Shown here: one piece after another, positions 8,938 to 18,525 of the stretch
How the letters are laid out: each line of letters opens with the position of its first letter
Position numbering within the stretch: position 1 is the stretch's first letter
Notes under the pieces: model-generated
The model's input: the letters and a program-made list of their open reading frames with translations, nothing else
What the model was told of the DNA's origin: nothing
Database searches by the model: none
Program-made: the position numbers and the translations under genes
Source of the DNA: Trichocoleus sp. FACHB-40
GTDB taxonomy: Bacteria; Cyanobacteriota; Cyanobacteriia; Cyanobacteriales; FACHB-T130
Length of the DNA stretch: 64,000 bases
Direction: 5' to 3'
Assembly: GCF_014695915.1 (NCBI RefSeq)
Contig: NZ_JACJPF010000101.1
Location: 62,001-126,000, forward strand

Positions 8938-9462
8938 ATGACAGCATCTACTATCGTGAATATTTTTATAGAAAATGGCCTTTTTGTGATCATCTCCACG
9001 TCTTTTCTGGTGTTTGTGGGCTGGGTGTGGAGACGGGGAAAGCCGTTCAGTATTCCGCAACCATTACCGGCTTGGTTTAAAGCGTGGTTATCGGTTGTGC
9101 TGGTGGTGGGGGTGGTGTTTCCGGTACTGGCGATAGTTCTCTGGGGTGTGTGGTGGAATCACAAGAGTGTGTTGTTAGCGCTCATTCCCTACCTTGTCAT
9201 GCTAGCGTTACAAATCTTATTTGAAATCGTGATCTCAAAACGGTTTCAATCCTGCGTGTGGGTGATGATTCCTTGTTTATATCTGCCTTACCGCGCTTGG
9301 CAATTGTATAGTGGATTGATGCTTTTGAGCCTTGAGAGCGGGACAATATGGGTGCAGAGATTGTTACTGGTAGAAATTGTCCTTTGGATTTTTAATTATG
9401 GGGTACATTTATCACAAATTCCCCGACTGCTGCGTTGGGAATTACAGCCTGAGAAGGAATAA
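8938..9462 (+). CDS. Integral membrane protein of unknown function
   Basis: A 174-residue, very hydrophobic protein rich in Trp, Leu and Val, with about five likely membrane segments (for example FVIISTSFLVFVGWVW near 14-29, AWLSVVLVVGVVFPVLAIVLWGV near 48-70, and LLALIPYLVMLALQILF near 78-94). The C-terminal end is polar. I recognise no domain or conserved polar motif. The ATG at 8938 is the first codon after a leaderless-looking AT-rich stretch; no strong ribosome binding site is seen. Its only neighbour in operon distance is the divergent Nif11-like gene. Confidence 0.65.
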   Translation: MTASTIVNIFIENGLFVIISTSFLVFVGWVWRRGKPFSIPQPLPAWFKAWLSVVLVVGVVFPVLAIVLWGVWWNHKSVLLALIPYLVMLALQILFEIVISKRFQSCVWVMIPCLYLPYRAWQLYSGLMLLSLESGTIWVQRLLLVEIVLWIFNYGVHLSQIPRLLRWELQPEKE

Positions 9463-9614
9463 ATTGTAGCGGTTGTGGGAGGGGTAAATAATATTAAGGA
9501 AATTATGGCTAAACTATCGAGGGATATAAATTTTGTTTTTTTTAAATAACTCTGCTGCAAGGCAATAGAAGCAATTATAAGCAAGTAGTATTATCGCTTA
9601 ACCAGCAGCAGTGT

Positions 9615-9833
9615 TTATGACATAGCAGAAATTTCATCCACAAGCTTGACGCGGTTCTTGCGTACAGCGTAAAGCAGTCGGTCGATGGATCTTATATCTT
9701 CTTCGTTGGGGGAATCTTGCAATAGTGCAGCCATCATTCCATATCGGTCAGCGAGGGTAATGCTACCAGAGTGGCTAACTTGGGCGAATAATTCAGCGAT
9801 CGCAAACTCTAAAGGACAGACTTGAACTTGCAT
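9615..9833 (-). CDS. Small conserved-looking cytoplasmic protein, unknown function
   Basis: A 72-residue acidic protein with an ATG start. It is helical in character, and its pattern (ADRYGMMAALLQD followed by IRSIDRLLYAVRK) resembles short regulatory or adaptor proteins common in cyanobacteria, though I cannot name the family. It has no membrane segment or cysteine motif. Just upstream on the same strand lies an open stretch without a start codon (9859-10092). Confidence 0.55.
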   Translation of the reverse strand: MQVQVCPLEFAIAELFAQVSHSGSITLADRYGMMAALLQDSPNEEDIRSIDRLLYAVRKNRVKLVDEISAMS

Positions 9834-9858
9834 GGTTTGGTCAGAGAACTCGATACTT

Positions 9859-10092
9859 CTAATATGAAGCTTTTATATATTTTTTTAGGTGATTAAAAAC
9901 TTCGCTTAAATGTGACAATACTCTGGGCCAGAAAGCGATCGCAAGCTTCGAGTAAAGGTGATGCAATGCTTGCTCGTCAGTGATATAAGTCACCTTTTGG
10001 GACAGAAGCCTGATGTACCAATCGTCATTGACTAATCGATTGCTTAAATCCGCCAGAATTAAGGTGAAGCTATCTTGGGACGAATCACTCGC
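9859..10092 (-). pseudogene. Possible gene remnant without a start codon
   Basis: A minus-strand frame of 77 codons is open between TAA at 10093-10095 and TAG at 9859-9861. It reads like real protein (DWYIRLLSQKVTYITDEQAL, then LHHLYSKLAIAFWPRVLSHL) but has no ATG and only poor alternative starts. It could be the tail of a decayed gene preceding the 72-residue gene, or a chance frame. Confidence 0.25.
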
Positions 10093-10161
10093 TTAATAAT
10101 AACTCTTTAGGTAGTTTAAAAAATGCGGCAAAATTGAAATATCAACCTTGGGAGACAGGTG

Positions 10162-10557
10162 ATGAATAGCAACCAAAATGAAGGGCAAGCTTCAACTATG
10201 CCTTTGCCGGAAGACACTTCTACGACACGGATACGACCTTGGGGGAAAGTTACAGTTTTAGAAGAAGGGCCGCGCTACCGAATTAATCGTATTGAACTCA
10301 ACCCAGGTCATCACATTAGTACCCAAATGCACTATCACCGCAGCGAACACTGGATCGTTGTGTCTGGCACTGCCAAAGTGATATGTGATGGTAAGGAGAC
10401 TACCTTAGTTCAAAAACAGTCAACTTACGTGCCTATGTCTACACCTCACAGGGTAGAAAATCCTGGGGTAATTCCTCTACTGATGATTGAAGTCCAAAAT
10501 GGGGAATATCTGGGAGAGGATGACATCACTCGATTCCCAGAAGATACGGAAAGCTAG
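10162..10557 (+). CDS. Cupin-domain protein, sugar-phosphate isomerase type
   Basis: A single-domain cupin of about 131 residues. The metal-binding motif HYHRSEHWIVVSG lies near residue 60-72, with the second cupin motif later (PHRVENPG). The sequence resembles the C-terminal cupin of type II mannose-6-phosphate isomerase / mannose-1-phosphate guanylyltransferase, so a role in mannose or GDP-mannose metabolism is possible. Stand-alone cupins of this type are common and their substrates are often unknown. The ATG at 10162 follows GGGAGACAGG; the GTG one codon earlier is less likely. Confidence 0.8.
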   Translation: MNSNQNEGQASTMPLPEDTSTTRIRPWGKVTVLEEGPRYRINRIELNPGHHISTQMHYHRSEHWIVVSGTAKVICDGKETTLVQKQSTYVPMSTPHRVENPGVIPLLMIEVQNGEYLGEDDITRFPEDTES

Positions 10558-10630
10558 GAATTAGGGACTAGGGACTAGGGATTGGGGACTAGCAGGAGAC
10601 CGCTTTTTCTCCCAATCCCCCTGTACCGAA

Positions 10631-10786
10631 TGGCACTAACTCAAGCTCTGAACTAAAGTTCGAGGCTCAAAGCTCAAGTCCGTTAAAACGGACTCAGATG
10701 CTCACTATATATGAATTTCAACCTGTTTTAACAGGTTTTAGCTTTGAGCTGTGAACTAAAGTTCACGGCTCTTAAGTCAGTGCCAT
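10631..10786. repeat. Nested dyad repeat cluster
   Basis: A nested palindromic array runs from TGGCACT to AGTGCCA. Inner dyads are AGTCCGTTAAAACGGACT, ACCTGTTTTAACAGGT and GTGAACTAAAGTTCAC. The first is identical to one arm of the repeat at 1956-2165. Just upstream is a tandem run of GGGACTAGGGACTAGGGA. The block separates two convergent genes. Confidence 0.75.
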
Positions 10787-10816
10787 TCGCCCCAGTCCCC
10801 AATCCCCAATCCCTTA

Positions 10817-11695
10817 TTATGGTGCAGCTTGCGGTTGTTCCGATGGAGGTTCGCTTTGGGCGATGGTTTCTTGTATCCGGGGGATTTGCAGGAACTTTTG
10901 AGTTTCTGAGATTAAGCGATCGCCCCAAAGATTTTCTTTGAGAAAATCTACATCGGCGTAGCGATTGTCTAAGCGGATAGCAGTCTCTCCCAAAAGCACA
11001 CCTTGTTCCCTGTCGCCTTTGGCATACAGCGCTACTGCCATAGCTAACTGGGGTTCTGCTGCATCTTTGTCAATGGCAACTGCCGAACGCCACTGACGTA
11101 GCGCCCCCTCCACATTGCCCATTTCGTACATTACCAGCCCAATATTATTAATCGCGGGCCAGAATTTCTTTTCTTTAGCGACTGCTTTTTGGTATTGCGC
11201 GATCGCTTCTTGGTACCGTTGCATTCTGTAGTAGGCATTGCCCAAATCAAACAAAGCCTCTGGTACATCGGGTTTTATCTTCAACCCAGATTGCAAAGCT
11301 GTAACAGCTTCCTGATACTTTGCCTGCTGAAAATGCCCGCTTCCTAGAGCAAATAAAATTCCGGCATCATCGGGTTTCAGGGTTCTAGCTTGTTGCAAGG
11401 CATTAATTGCCTTATCTACTTCCTTCGCTTGCAAATACAAACTGCCCAGTAGAAACCAGGTTTGATAACTTTGGGGAGCCAGCCGAGTTGCCAACTGCGC
11501 CCTCGGCAGCGCCAGATCGTATTGCTGGAATCGCGCCAACTGAGCCGCATCTTGTGCCAGGTTCAACCCCTGCTGCTCTAGTTCTTTTGCATCCAGTTGC
11601 AGCGTATAAGGTATGAGTGCCTGCCCGAAGGCGGGTTGTACACTCCATAAACCCAGGACAACGAGAAGAGAAAATAAAGGAATACGCTTAGGCAC
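10817..11695 (-). CDS. Exported TPR-repeat protein
   Basis: A 292-residue protein with a signal peptide (LLVVLGLWSVQPAFG, cleaved near residue 25), so the repeats probably face the periplasm or thylakoid lumen. About five tetratricopeptide repeats follow at residues 40-250, with consensus features such as WFLLGSLYLQAKEVDKAI, ALFDLGNAYYRMQRYQEAI and INNIGLVMYEMGNVEGALRQ. The C-terminus is Pro/Gln/Ala-rich. TPR domains scaffold protein complexes; the partner here is unknown. The gene is monocistronic and divergent from the exporter operon beginning at 12090. Confidence 0.88.
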   Translation of the reverse strand: MPKRIPLFSLLVVLGLWSVQPAFGQALIPYTLQLDAKELEQQGLNLAQDAAQLARFQQYDLALPRAQLATRLAPQSYQTWFLLGSLYLQAKEVDKAINALQQARTLKPDDAGILFALGSGHFQQAKYQEAVTALQSGLKIKPDVPEALFDLGNAYYRMQRYQEAIAQYQKAVAKEKKFWPAINNIGLVMYEMGNVEGALRQWRSAVAIDKDAAEPQLAMAVALYAKGDREQGVLLGETAIRLDNRYADVDFLKENLWGDRLISETQKFLQIPRIQETIAQSEPPSEQPQAAP

Positions 11696-12089
11696 GGTGC
11701 CGCCTCAAAAATTGCGAAAAATCTTTAGCCACATTACACATAATCTAAATGATTCTGGCAAAAATCGAGAGCCACAGCCACCTATCAATTTTTGCTCGTC
11801 CCTGTTACGGTAAACCGTAAGGACACAAAAACCCTGAAAAATCCGTCAACGCTAACATAAAGAAAGGATAACAACTCCGCTTAGTAGAAGCTTTTACTGT
11901 AATTCACCCGGTTAGGTGTTTCCAAACATAAAAATATTTAGCTATTTTTGGGGAGGTGGGACGTATCGACCGCCTCAAAGCTGATGGTAGGCAAGATGCC
12001 TGTTCTACGAGATGAAAAAATTTATTACTTAGAAATAATTCATTGGATTAGTAATAAAAATTACCATACAAAACCCAAAACAATCCGTA
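11696..12089. other. Divergent promoter region
   Basis: This is 394 bp between the divergently transcribed TPR and efflux-adaptor genes. No gene is seen. It must hold both promoters. A short imperfect dyad (GGTAGGCAAGATGCCTGTTC near 11978-11997) is present, but I cannot assign an operator. Confidence 0.4.
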
Positions 12090-13697
12090 TTGCCTGAAGT
12101 GAATACCACACAAATGCAACTTCCCCTAATTGGAAAAGTCAAGAATCCTTCTCGCTGGATAATCGGGCTGCTAGCATCAGGCATCCTGGTAGCTAGTACG
12201 ACTTATTTCGTTATGGGTCGGAGTTCGCCCCAACTAGATATCCAGACACTAACCGTACCTGTAAAATCGCAAAGCCTGAAAGTACGGATCGCCGCCAATG
12301 GAACCGTTGTGCCGCTGCAAAGCGTCAACCTCAGCCCGAAAACATCTGGGACTCTGGCGAAGTTGTACGTCGAGCAAGGGGACAAAGTGCAGCCGGGGCA
12401 AAAGATTGCCCAGATGGAGAATAGAGAGCTTCAGGCGCAACTATCACAAGCGATCGCTAATCTTAAGCAAGCCGAAGCCCGTCTAGCAGAGGCTCAAGCT
12501 GGCAGTCGTCCTGAAGAAATTGTTCAGGCAAAAGCAAGACTGTCTCAGGCGAAAGCTCGTTTGCAGCAAGCTGAAAATGGCTCTCGTCCAGAGGAAATCG
12601 CCCAAGCGCAAGCCAGATTGCAGCAAGCGCGATCGCGTCTAGCAGATGCCCAGGATGGTCGTTCTACAGAAATTGATCAAGCCAAGGCTCAAGTCGAAGC
12701 CGCCAAAGCGCGAGAAAATTTGGCGCAAAAACGGGTGAAACGCTATCAATTCTTAGCCGATCAGGGAGCAGTGGCTACAGACCAGTTGGATGAAGCTTTG
12801 ACAGAATACCGCAACGCTACAGCCAACGTTAATGAAGCCCAAAGACGACTTGAGCAACGCACAAGCAGCACCAGCCAAGGAATTGAGCAGCAACAAGCTG
12901 CCCTAACAGAGGCGCAGCAAGCCTTAAAACAGCTGCAAAGCGGCACCCGTTCCGAAGAAGTTTCCCAGCGTCAAGCTGATGTGGCAGAAGCACAATCAGC
13001 CTTGCGTCAGTTAGAAAATGGAACGCGACCAGAGGAAATTGCCCAGCTTAAAGCCGCTGCTGATGCCGCTAGAGCTTCGATGCAGGCGGTGCAAGTCCAG
13101 CTATCTGATACGGTGATAGTTGCTCCGTTCGCTGGCATTGTGACGCAGAAATATGCCCAAGAAGGAGCTTTCGTTACCCCCACAACTTCTGCTTCCAGCA
13201 CTGCTTCTGCTACTTCGAGTTCAATTGTTGCCCTTGCTAGAGATTCAGAAATTCTCGCTAAAGTCCCAGAGGTGGATGTTGGACAAATTAAACAGGGACA
13301 AGCTGTAGAAATTGTAGCGGATGCCTATCCTGACCAAGTATTTAAAGGTAAGGTGCGCCTGATTGCTCCAGAAGCGGTGGTTGACCAAAATGTCACCTCT
13401 TTTCAGGTGCGGGTAGCGCTAGAAACTGGTAAGGAGCAACTGCGTTCGGGAATGAACGTGGATCTGACCTTTGTCGGCGAAGCGGTGAATAATGCTTTGG
13501 TGGTGCCTACGGTGGCGATTGTGACGGAAAAAGGTAAGACGGGCGTACTGATACCCAGTGAGAATAATGAACCGAAGTTTCAAGAAGTAACAATAGGCTC
13601 AACTATTGAAAACCAAACGCAGATTTTGGAAGGGATAAAACAAGGCGATCGCGTGTTTATTGATTTACCTAAAGATAGAAAACCGAAGGAGGAATAA
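12090..13697 (+). CDS. Efflux periplasmic adaptor, HlyD/MacA type
   Basis: A 535-residue membrane-fusion protein. A single N-terminal membrane anchor lies at about residues 20-42. A biotinyl-lipoyl-like half domain follows (VVPLQSVNLSPKTSGTLAKL), then a long coiled-coil hairpin at about residues 90-330 built from repeated segments containing GSRPEEI or GTRPEEI, then the second lipoyl half (DTVIVAPFAGIVTQKYAQEG) and a beta-barrel. It would bridge the inner-membrane pump to an outer-membrane channel. The start is uncertain: TTG 12090, GTG 12099 or ATG 12114 all precede the anchor. It is the first gene of an adaptor-permease-ATPase operon. Confidence 0.9.
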   Translation: MPEVNTTQMQLPLIGKVKNPSRWIIGLLASGILVASTTYFVMGRSSPQLDIQTLTVPVKSQSLKVRIAANGTVVPLQSVNLSPKTSGTLAKLYVEQGDKVQPGQKIAQMENRELQAQLSQAIANLKQAEARLAEAQAGSRPEEIVQAKARLSQAKARLQQAENGSRPEEIAQAQARLQQARSRLADAQDGRSTEIDQAKAQVEAAKARENLAQKRVKRYQFLADQGAVATDQLDEALTEYRNATANVNEAQRRLEQRTSSTSQGIEQQQAALTEAQQALKQLQSGTRSEEVSQRQADVAEAQSALRQLENGTRPEEIAQLKAAADAARASMQAVQVQLSDTVIVAPFAGIVTQKYAQEGAFVTPTTSASSTASATSSSIVALARDSEILAKVPEVDVGQIKQGQAVEIVADAYPDQVFKGKVRLIAPEAVVDQNVTSFQVRVALETGKEQLRSGMNVDLTFVGEAVNNALVVPTVAIVTEKGKTGVLIPSENNEPKFQEVTIGSTIENQTQILEGIKQGDRVFIDLPKDRKPKEE

Positions 13698-13746
13698 ACA
13701 CTAATAGCTCTTGAACAATTAGCAATTAGCAATTAGCACGCTCACT

Positions 13747-14964
13747 ATGGACATTCTCGAAAGCGTCAAAATGGCAGCCACAACGCTAGTGGCAAACAAA
13801 CTGCGTAGTAGTCTCACCATGTTGGGCATTATGATTGGTAATGCCTCAGTTATTGCGATGGTGGGGATTGGGCAGGGAGCGCAAAAGCTGGCATCAGAAC
13901 AATTTGAGGCACTTGGGCCAAATGTGCTGTTTGTGGTTCCCGGTTCTCAGGCAACTCGAAATACTACGTTAGAGGTGCCGAAAACCCTGGTACTGGAAGA
14001 TGCGAGAGCGATCGCTACCCAAGTGCCTTCTGTTAAAGAAGTCGCTCCCCAAATTAATACCAGACAATTAGTTACCTACCGCAACAAAAATACTAACGCC
14101 ACAATTCTTGGCACAACTTCCGATTATCTCTCAGTGAGAAGCTTTGATGTTGAAACCGGACGATTTATCACCGAGCAAGATATCAAGCGAAGTAACCAAG
14201 TTGTGATGCTGGGGCCTGAGTTGGCAAAAAAACTGTTTGACAACCAAAATCCCATTGGCGAACAACTGCGGATAAAAAATCTCAGCTTTCAGGTTGTTGG
14301 CATTATGAAACCTAAAGGCTCAGCGTTGGGAGATAATCCCGATGAAACCGTTTATGTGCCAATTACCACCGTAGCTAACCGCATCGTCGGACGGACATCA
14401 CCTTATGGTTTGGAAATAACCGCCATTTCTCTTTCCGCCAAAGATGAAGATAGCACAGGAGCAGCTAAATTTCAGGTGGAAAATTTGCTGCGGTTACGGC
14501 ACAAAATCAACGGAGAGGATGATTTTACCGTTAGAAGTCAAAAAGACTTGTTAACAATCGTCAATACGATTACCAGCGGATTGACACTGATGTTAGCAGC
14601 GATCGCAGCCATCTCCCTCTTTGTCGGCGGCATTGGCGTAATGAACATTATGCTTGTCTCCGTAACCGAACGCACCCAGGAAATCGGACTCCGCAAGGCT
14701 ATCGGCGCACAAGAGCAAGATATCCTGATTCAATTTATCATCGAGGCAGTGATTCTCTCAGCAGCTGGTGGCTTATTCGGTACTATGCTGGGTGTCGGCG
14801 GAATTTCGCTTGTCAGCGCCTTTTCTCCTTTGAAAGCCAGCATTTCACCTGTAGCTGTTATCGTTGCTGTCAGTGTTTCCGGTGGTATCGGTTTATTTTT
14901 TGGTGTCGTCCCCGCACGACGAGCAGCTAAACTCGATCCAATTGTAGCTTTGCGAAGCGCTTAA
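13747..14964 (+). CDS. ABC exporter permease, MacB/FtsX type
   Basis: A 405-residue permease with the MacB layout: one N-terminal transmembrane helix after KLRSSLTMLGIMIG, a large periplasmic domain (about residues 45-270), then three C-terminal helices forming the FtsX domain (LMLAAIAAISLFVGGIGVMN, and later GGLFGTMLGVGGISLV). The motif SVTERTQEIGLRKAIGA after helix two is characteristic. Members use ATP energy to drive export mechanically through a tripartite pump. It lies 49 bp after the adaptor gene; the spacer contains a short ATTAGCA tandem repeat. Confidence 0.92.
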   Translation: MDILESVKMAATTLVANKLRSSLTMLGIMIGNASVIAMVGIGQGAQKLASEQFEALGPNVLFVVPGSQATRNTTLEVPKTLVLEDARAIATQVPSVKEVAPQINTRQLVTYRNKNTNATILGTTSDYLSVRSFDVETGRFITEQDIKRSNQVVMLGPELAKKLFDNQNPIGEQLRIKNLSFQVVGIMKPKGSALGDNPDETVYVPITTVANRIVGRTSPYGLEITAISLSAKDEDSTGAAKFQVENLLRLRHKINGEDDFTVRSQKDLLTIVNTITSGLTLMLAAIAAISLFVGGIGVMNIMLVSVTERTQEIGLRKAIGAQEQDILIQFIIEAVILSAAGGLFGTMLGVGGISLVSAFSPLKASISPVAVIVAVSVSGGIGLFFGVVPARRAAKLDPIVALRSA

Positions 14965-15068
14965 AAAGTTTTGTAGGGGCGATTCTAGCATAAACTTGGC
15001 ATCTCACCAAGATATTGACTAAACGCGCCCACTTTGAGTTTTGAGTCCTGAGTTTTACAGCTAAATAA

Positions 15069-15845
15069 ATGCAAGATATATACGGTTCTGATTCCTCACT
15101 CAGTCCTCAGTCTTCAGTCCTCAGTCCTTCAAAAAAAACAATTATTCAACTTGAGGATATTACCAAAGTCTACGGCATCGGTGACACAGAAGTTCGCGCC
15201 CTGGCTGGTGTTAGCTTGACCGTGGAAGAGGGCGAGTATTGCTCAATTATGGGCGCATCTGGTTCGGGCAAGTCCACCGCTATGAATATTATCGGCTGTC
15301 TCGACCAACCAACTGACGGATATTATTATTTAGATAACGTGAATGTGTCTCAACTGGGAGACTCGGAATTAGCTAAAATTCGCAATCGTAAAATTGGATT
15401 TGTGTTCCAACAATTCCATCTTTTACCTCAACTTTCGGCCTTAGAAAATGTCATGTTGCCGATGGTTTATGCTGGTATACCTAATGGCGAAAGAAGACAA
15501 AGAGCAACAGAAGCTTTAACTCGCGTGGGTTTGCAGCATCGCCTGAATAATAGACCAAATCAACTTTCTGGGGGTCAACAGCAGCGGGTAGCGATCGCGC
15601 GTGCCATTGTCAACAATCCCGTCTTACTGCTTGCCGACGAACCCACGGGCGCTCTTGACTCGAAAACCACCGAAGAAGTGATGAACATCTTCACCGAACT
15701 GAATTCCAGCGGTATCACTGTTGTGATGGTGACTCACGAACCAGAAGTAGCACGTCTCACTAAACGCATTGTCTGGTTCCGCGATGGAGAAGTTTTACAC
15801 TCTCATCTGAAGCCAGAAGATATTGGTCAGGTGGCTGTTTCTTGA
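15069..15845 (+). CDS. ABC exporter ATPase, MacB/LolD type
   Basis: A 258-residue ATP-binding subunit. Walker A is GASGSGKST (near 74-82), the Q-loop is FVFQQFHLLPQ, the signature is LSGGQQQR, Walker B is LLLADEPTGALDS and the switch His is in VTHEP. It would energise the permease encoded upstream, giving a MacAB-like three-gene exporter whose cargo (antibiotic, peptide or glycolipid) cannot be told. Residues about 9-20 (SSLSPQSSVLSPS) are encoded by a short tandem repeat of the intergenic type, so the N-terminal extension is probably a repeat that entered the coding region. A later start is possible but no better codon is seen. Confidence 0.92.
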   Translation: MQDIYGSDSSLSPQSSVLSPSKKTIIQLEDITKVYGIGDTEVRALAGVSLTVEEGEYCSIMGASGSGKSTAMNIIGCLDQPTDGYYYLDNVNVSQLGDSELAKIRNRKIGFVFQQFHLLPQLSALENVMLPMVYAGIPNGERRQRATEALTRVGLQHRLNNRPNQLSGGQQQRVAIARAIVNNPVLLLADEPTGALDSKTTEEVMNIFTELNSSGITVVMVTHEPEVARLTKRIVWFRDGEVLHSHLKPEDIGQVAVS

Positions 15846-15980
15846 TTGGTTAAGTTGTAGGTTGGGTTTCCTTCCTACGTAAGGTTGGGATTTTTAACTT
15901 TAAATAAAGAAACCCGGTTTCTTCACTTCCTTGATTTATAGCGTTTCTCAGTTACGCGCGTGTACATCAGAATAACCTAA

Positions 15981-16050
15981 CCCCAGCCCTTCCCTACAAG
16001 GGAAGGGGAGTAAGAATCAAAGCCTCTCTCCTACAAGGAGAGAGGTTTGG
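15981..16050. repeat. Paired intergenic hairpins between convergent genes
   Basis: Two stem-loops of the same design, CCCTTCCCTACAAGGGAAGGG and CTCTCTCCTACAAGGAGAGAG, lie in a row. Both are common cyanobacterial dispersed repeats and can act as terminators for the convergent exporter operon and the DUF4388 gene. Confidence 0.65.
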
Positions 16051-16080
16051 AGAGAGGTCAGAGAGTTACTTGCTAAATTC

Positions 16081-16938
16081 TTATACTTTACTGCGTAGGA
16101 AACTCACCAAGTTTTGCAGAAACGACTGACTGATGCTTCCCTTGCTGACAGACTCCTGTATTAGTTCTGGTACAGCTACTACGGAATTATCCTTAACCTG
16201 TGCGCAAGATGGGGCAATCAGTGGCACTTCTTCTGCTAGGCTGAGGACGCTTAAGCGGAAGGCAGCTTGCTGCACTTTCTCCACAGGTAGCCGGAGTTGC
16301 TGCGCGATCGCTTCTAGGGAAACAGTCCCTTTGGCAAACTCCCACACTTGCCACTCTAGGGCATCTAGCCGGAAGCGCGGTTGCCCTGTAATTACGCTTG
16401 TCAAGCCAGAAGTAGGGGCAGGTAGTTTATCTTTTAGTGCCGTCCAGTCTCGTAGCGCCCGCAAACTCATCAGGGTTGCTTCTGTTGCTGGTACGCTCAA
16501 ACCTGTCATTTCTGCTAAGGGCAAAGGAACTTTGGTTTGAAATTCAAACTGTCCATCCTGTAGCTGGAACAATGCACACACTCGCCGCAATACCTGGCTT
16601 TTGAACAGCACTTTCAGTTGTTCGGCTTCCAGAAGTCCGTGAGATTTCAGGCATAGCCCCATCGGTGTTTTATTCGAGAAAACTTGAGCGAGTCGGGAGA
16701 CAACGCGATCGCTCAACCAACCCCGCTGGGAAATCATTGAGAGTAAACCTTTTTGATCCAGGCTTGCAGCAGCCGCTACAATGCGCCCTTCATGCACCCA
16801 GATATAGTGGGATTGCGAGTTTCTGTTCCGATCTACACTTAAGGCATTAATCGTCAATAATCCCGTCTTGTGTCCTTGATCGAGGAACTGAAAAAGTTCA
16901 GGCAAGGAAAATTCTGCTAAATAACCAGTAACCGCCAT
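16081..16938 (-). CDS. DUF4388-domain protein (PatA-like N-terminal domain)
   Basis: A 285-residue protein. The start MAVTGYLAEFSLPELFQFLD followed by GHKTGLLTI is typical of DUF4388, a domain found at the N-terminus of PatA-like response regulators and near MglA/Roadblock GTPase systems. Residues about 190-240 look like a second helical domain (KGTVSLEAIAQQLRLPVEKV) resembling a winged-helix or DUF4388-associated segment. There is no receiver domain. With small-GTPase and Roadblock genes in the next 3 kb, it may act as an adaptor in the same signalling system; that link is inferred from position. Confidence 0.8.
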   Translation of the reverse strand: MAVTGYLAEFSLPELFQFLDQGHKTGLLTINALSVDRNRNSQSHYIWVHEGRIVAAAASLDQKGLLSMISQRGWLSDRVVSRLAQVFSNKTPMGLCLKSHGLLEAEQLKVLFKSQVLRRVCALFQLQDGQFEFQTKVPLPLAEMTGLSVPATEATLMSLRALRDWTALKDKLPAPTSGLTSVITGQPRFRLDALEWQVWEFAKGTVSLEAIAQQLRLPVEKVQQAAFRLSVLSLAEEVPLIAPSCAQVKDNSVVAVPELIQESVSKGSISQSFLQNLVSFLRSKV

Positions 16939-17282
16939 AGTTTTCCTATTTCAGCAGACCGTTTAAATACCAGCTTGAGCGCCTTCTACTGCGGGTATTA
17001 GCTTAAATAATAGTTAAATCTCTGAACCATATTCATCAAACTATACGTTTCGTTACATTTTCCCTTATGAGTAGTATAAAAAAGTTAAGAAAATAATTTT
17101 TTATTTGACTTATTGAAATACTAAGTAGATAGACATAATTAAACTAAACATCTGATGTAGGTTGGGTTGAGGCATGAAACCCAACATGGACATGGGTTTG
17201 ATGGGTTTCGCTTACGCTCTACCCATCCTACAAATAATTAGATCCATCTACTTACTAATTAAATTCTTACTTTTAATACAGT

Positions 17283-17825
17283 TTATCGAACAGCCGAGTC
17301 GTAAATTAAATGCTGGAGCAGAACCAACAAAGCCTGAATTACCGAACTTTTTTGGGTTGCGTTCACAGACACCATAGGCGGTCGATCTTTGTGATTAATG
17401 TATCCCAGAGCGATCGCTACATCCTCCTGTTGCCAAGCTCCCGGACAGTCCATATGAGTTAAACCAATCAGCATAGGGATTTGCACTCGCGCTTTCATGA
17501 AAGCTAGAAGCTGACGAGCCGCCCGAAAATCGCTAGGACGATGAGCGTCTACCAGCAGGATGTAAGCATGGGATCTGCGAATTAACAAATCCCACATAAA
17601 ATCAAATCTCGCCTGACCAGGCGTACCATAAAGGTGCAAAACCATATCTGAACCAAAGTTCAGCCGACCAAAATCTAAAGCAACCGTAGTTTTTTCCTTA
17701 ATATCGCCTGTTTCATCGGTGACTTGACGATCGGTGTCTACGACTTCAATTTCACTCACACTACGAACGAAGGTAGACTTTCCCGCTCCGAACGTTCCTG
17801 TCACAACCAAGCGCATGATTTCCAT
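17283..17825 (-). CDS. Small Ras-like GTPase, copy 1
   Basis: A 180-residue GTPase of the bacterial MglA/Rab-like type. G1 is GTFGAGKST, a switch region follows (KEKTTVALDFGRL), G3 is LYGTPGQARFDF (Gln-containing), and G4 is GLTHMDCPG. The ATG at 17825 is preferred to the TTG one codon earlier. It is closely similar to the divergent GTPase at 18526 through most of its length, so the two are paralogues from a recent duplication. Such GTPases work with Roadblock/LC7 proteins, one of which is encoded nearby, to control polarity, motility or regulatory state. The gene faces away from its twin. Confidence 0.87.
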   Translation of the reverse strand: MEIMRLVVTGTFGAGKSTFVRSVSEIEVVDTDRQVTDETGDIKEKTTVALDFGRLNFGSDMVLHLYGTPGQARFDFMWDLLIRRSHAYILLVDAHRPSDFRAARQLLAFMKARVQIPMLIGLTHMDCPGAWQQEDVAIALGYINHKDRPPMVSVNATQKSSVIQALLVLLQHLIYDSAVR

Positions 17826-17828
17826 CAA

Positions 17829-18525
17829 TTTTAATCCTGTAAAAAACCAAGTTTTAGATATAAGAATTATTGCCGTTATGGTTACTCAAAGATTCACCTG
17901 GTTGCTGTGGTAGATAGCAATCTAAAGAAATCGTTGAGAAAAAGGTTATTACGGGGATTACTTATACAATCAACTACCATTAGCCCCAAAGTAATTTGTT
18001 GAACTTTCGACAGAGAAAGTCCAAGTTGCTCTTGCGATCGCTACGCTGGAAACCCCACCCCTTCTACGATTTTAGATTTACCACTCAAAGTTATCTAACC
18101 GTAGATTGGACTTTTCTACAACTATTTTAGACAGTACCAACGTGAGCTGAGTAGCTTATCTACCAATGATGCCCAGTCTCGCCAGCTCCATAATCTCCAT
18201 TGATATGTATTGCATCAGTATTAAATGGTGATTTGTTAAATAACTCTATCTAAAGAGGTATGACTTTTGCTTGAGGATGCTATCTAGCTTTTATGTCTTC
18301 AGACTGTTTTAGGAGGTGATAACAATTAACTATCTATATAGTGTTAGATTAATAAATAGTTACGAAATGTTAAGCAAGGCAGGTGGCAAGAACAAGGAAG
18401 ACCTCCGAAAGCAGAAAATCACATCACTAATTTTAGAAAAATCTATCAAATAGTCTTGCCTGTACGGGTCTAGCAATCAGCTGTGCCAGTGGTAATAACA
18501 TTTAGTTTTTTTGGGAGAGAGTCGA
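17829..18525. other. Long intergenic region between paired GTPase genes
   Basis: About 700 bp with no supported gene. It contains HIP1-related sites and an AT-rich stretch near 18310-18380 (AGGAGGTGATAACAATTAAC). The latter has a strong Shine-Dalgarno-like core but no open frame after it. Both GTPase promoters should lie here. The length is unusual for this gene-dense window, and an unrecognised small RNA cannot be excluded. Confidence 0.35.
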
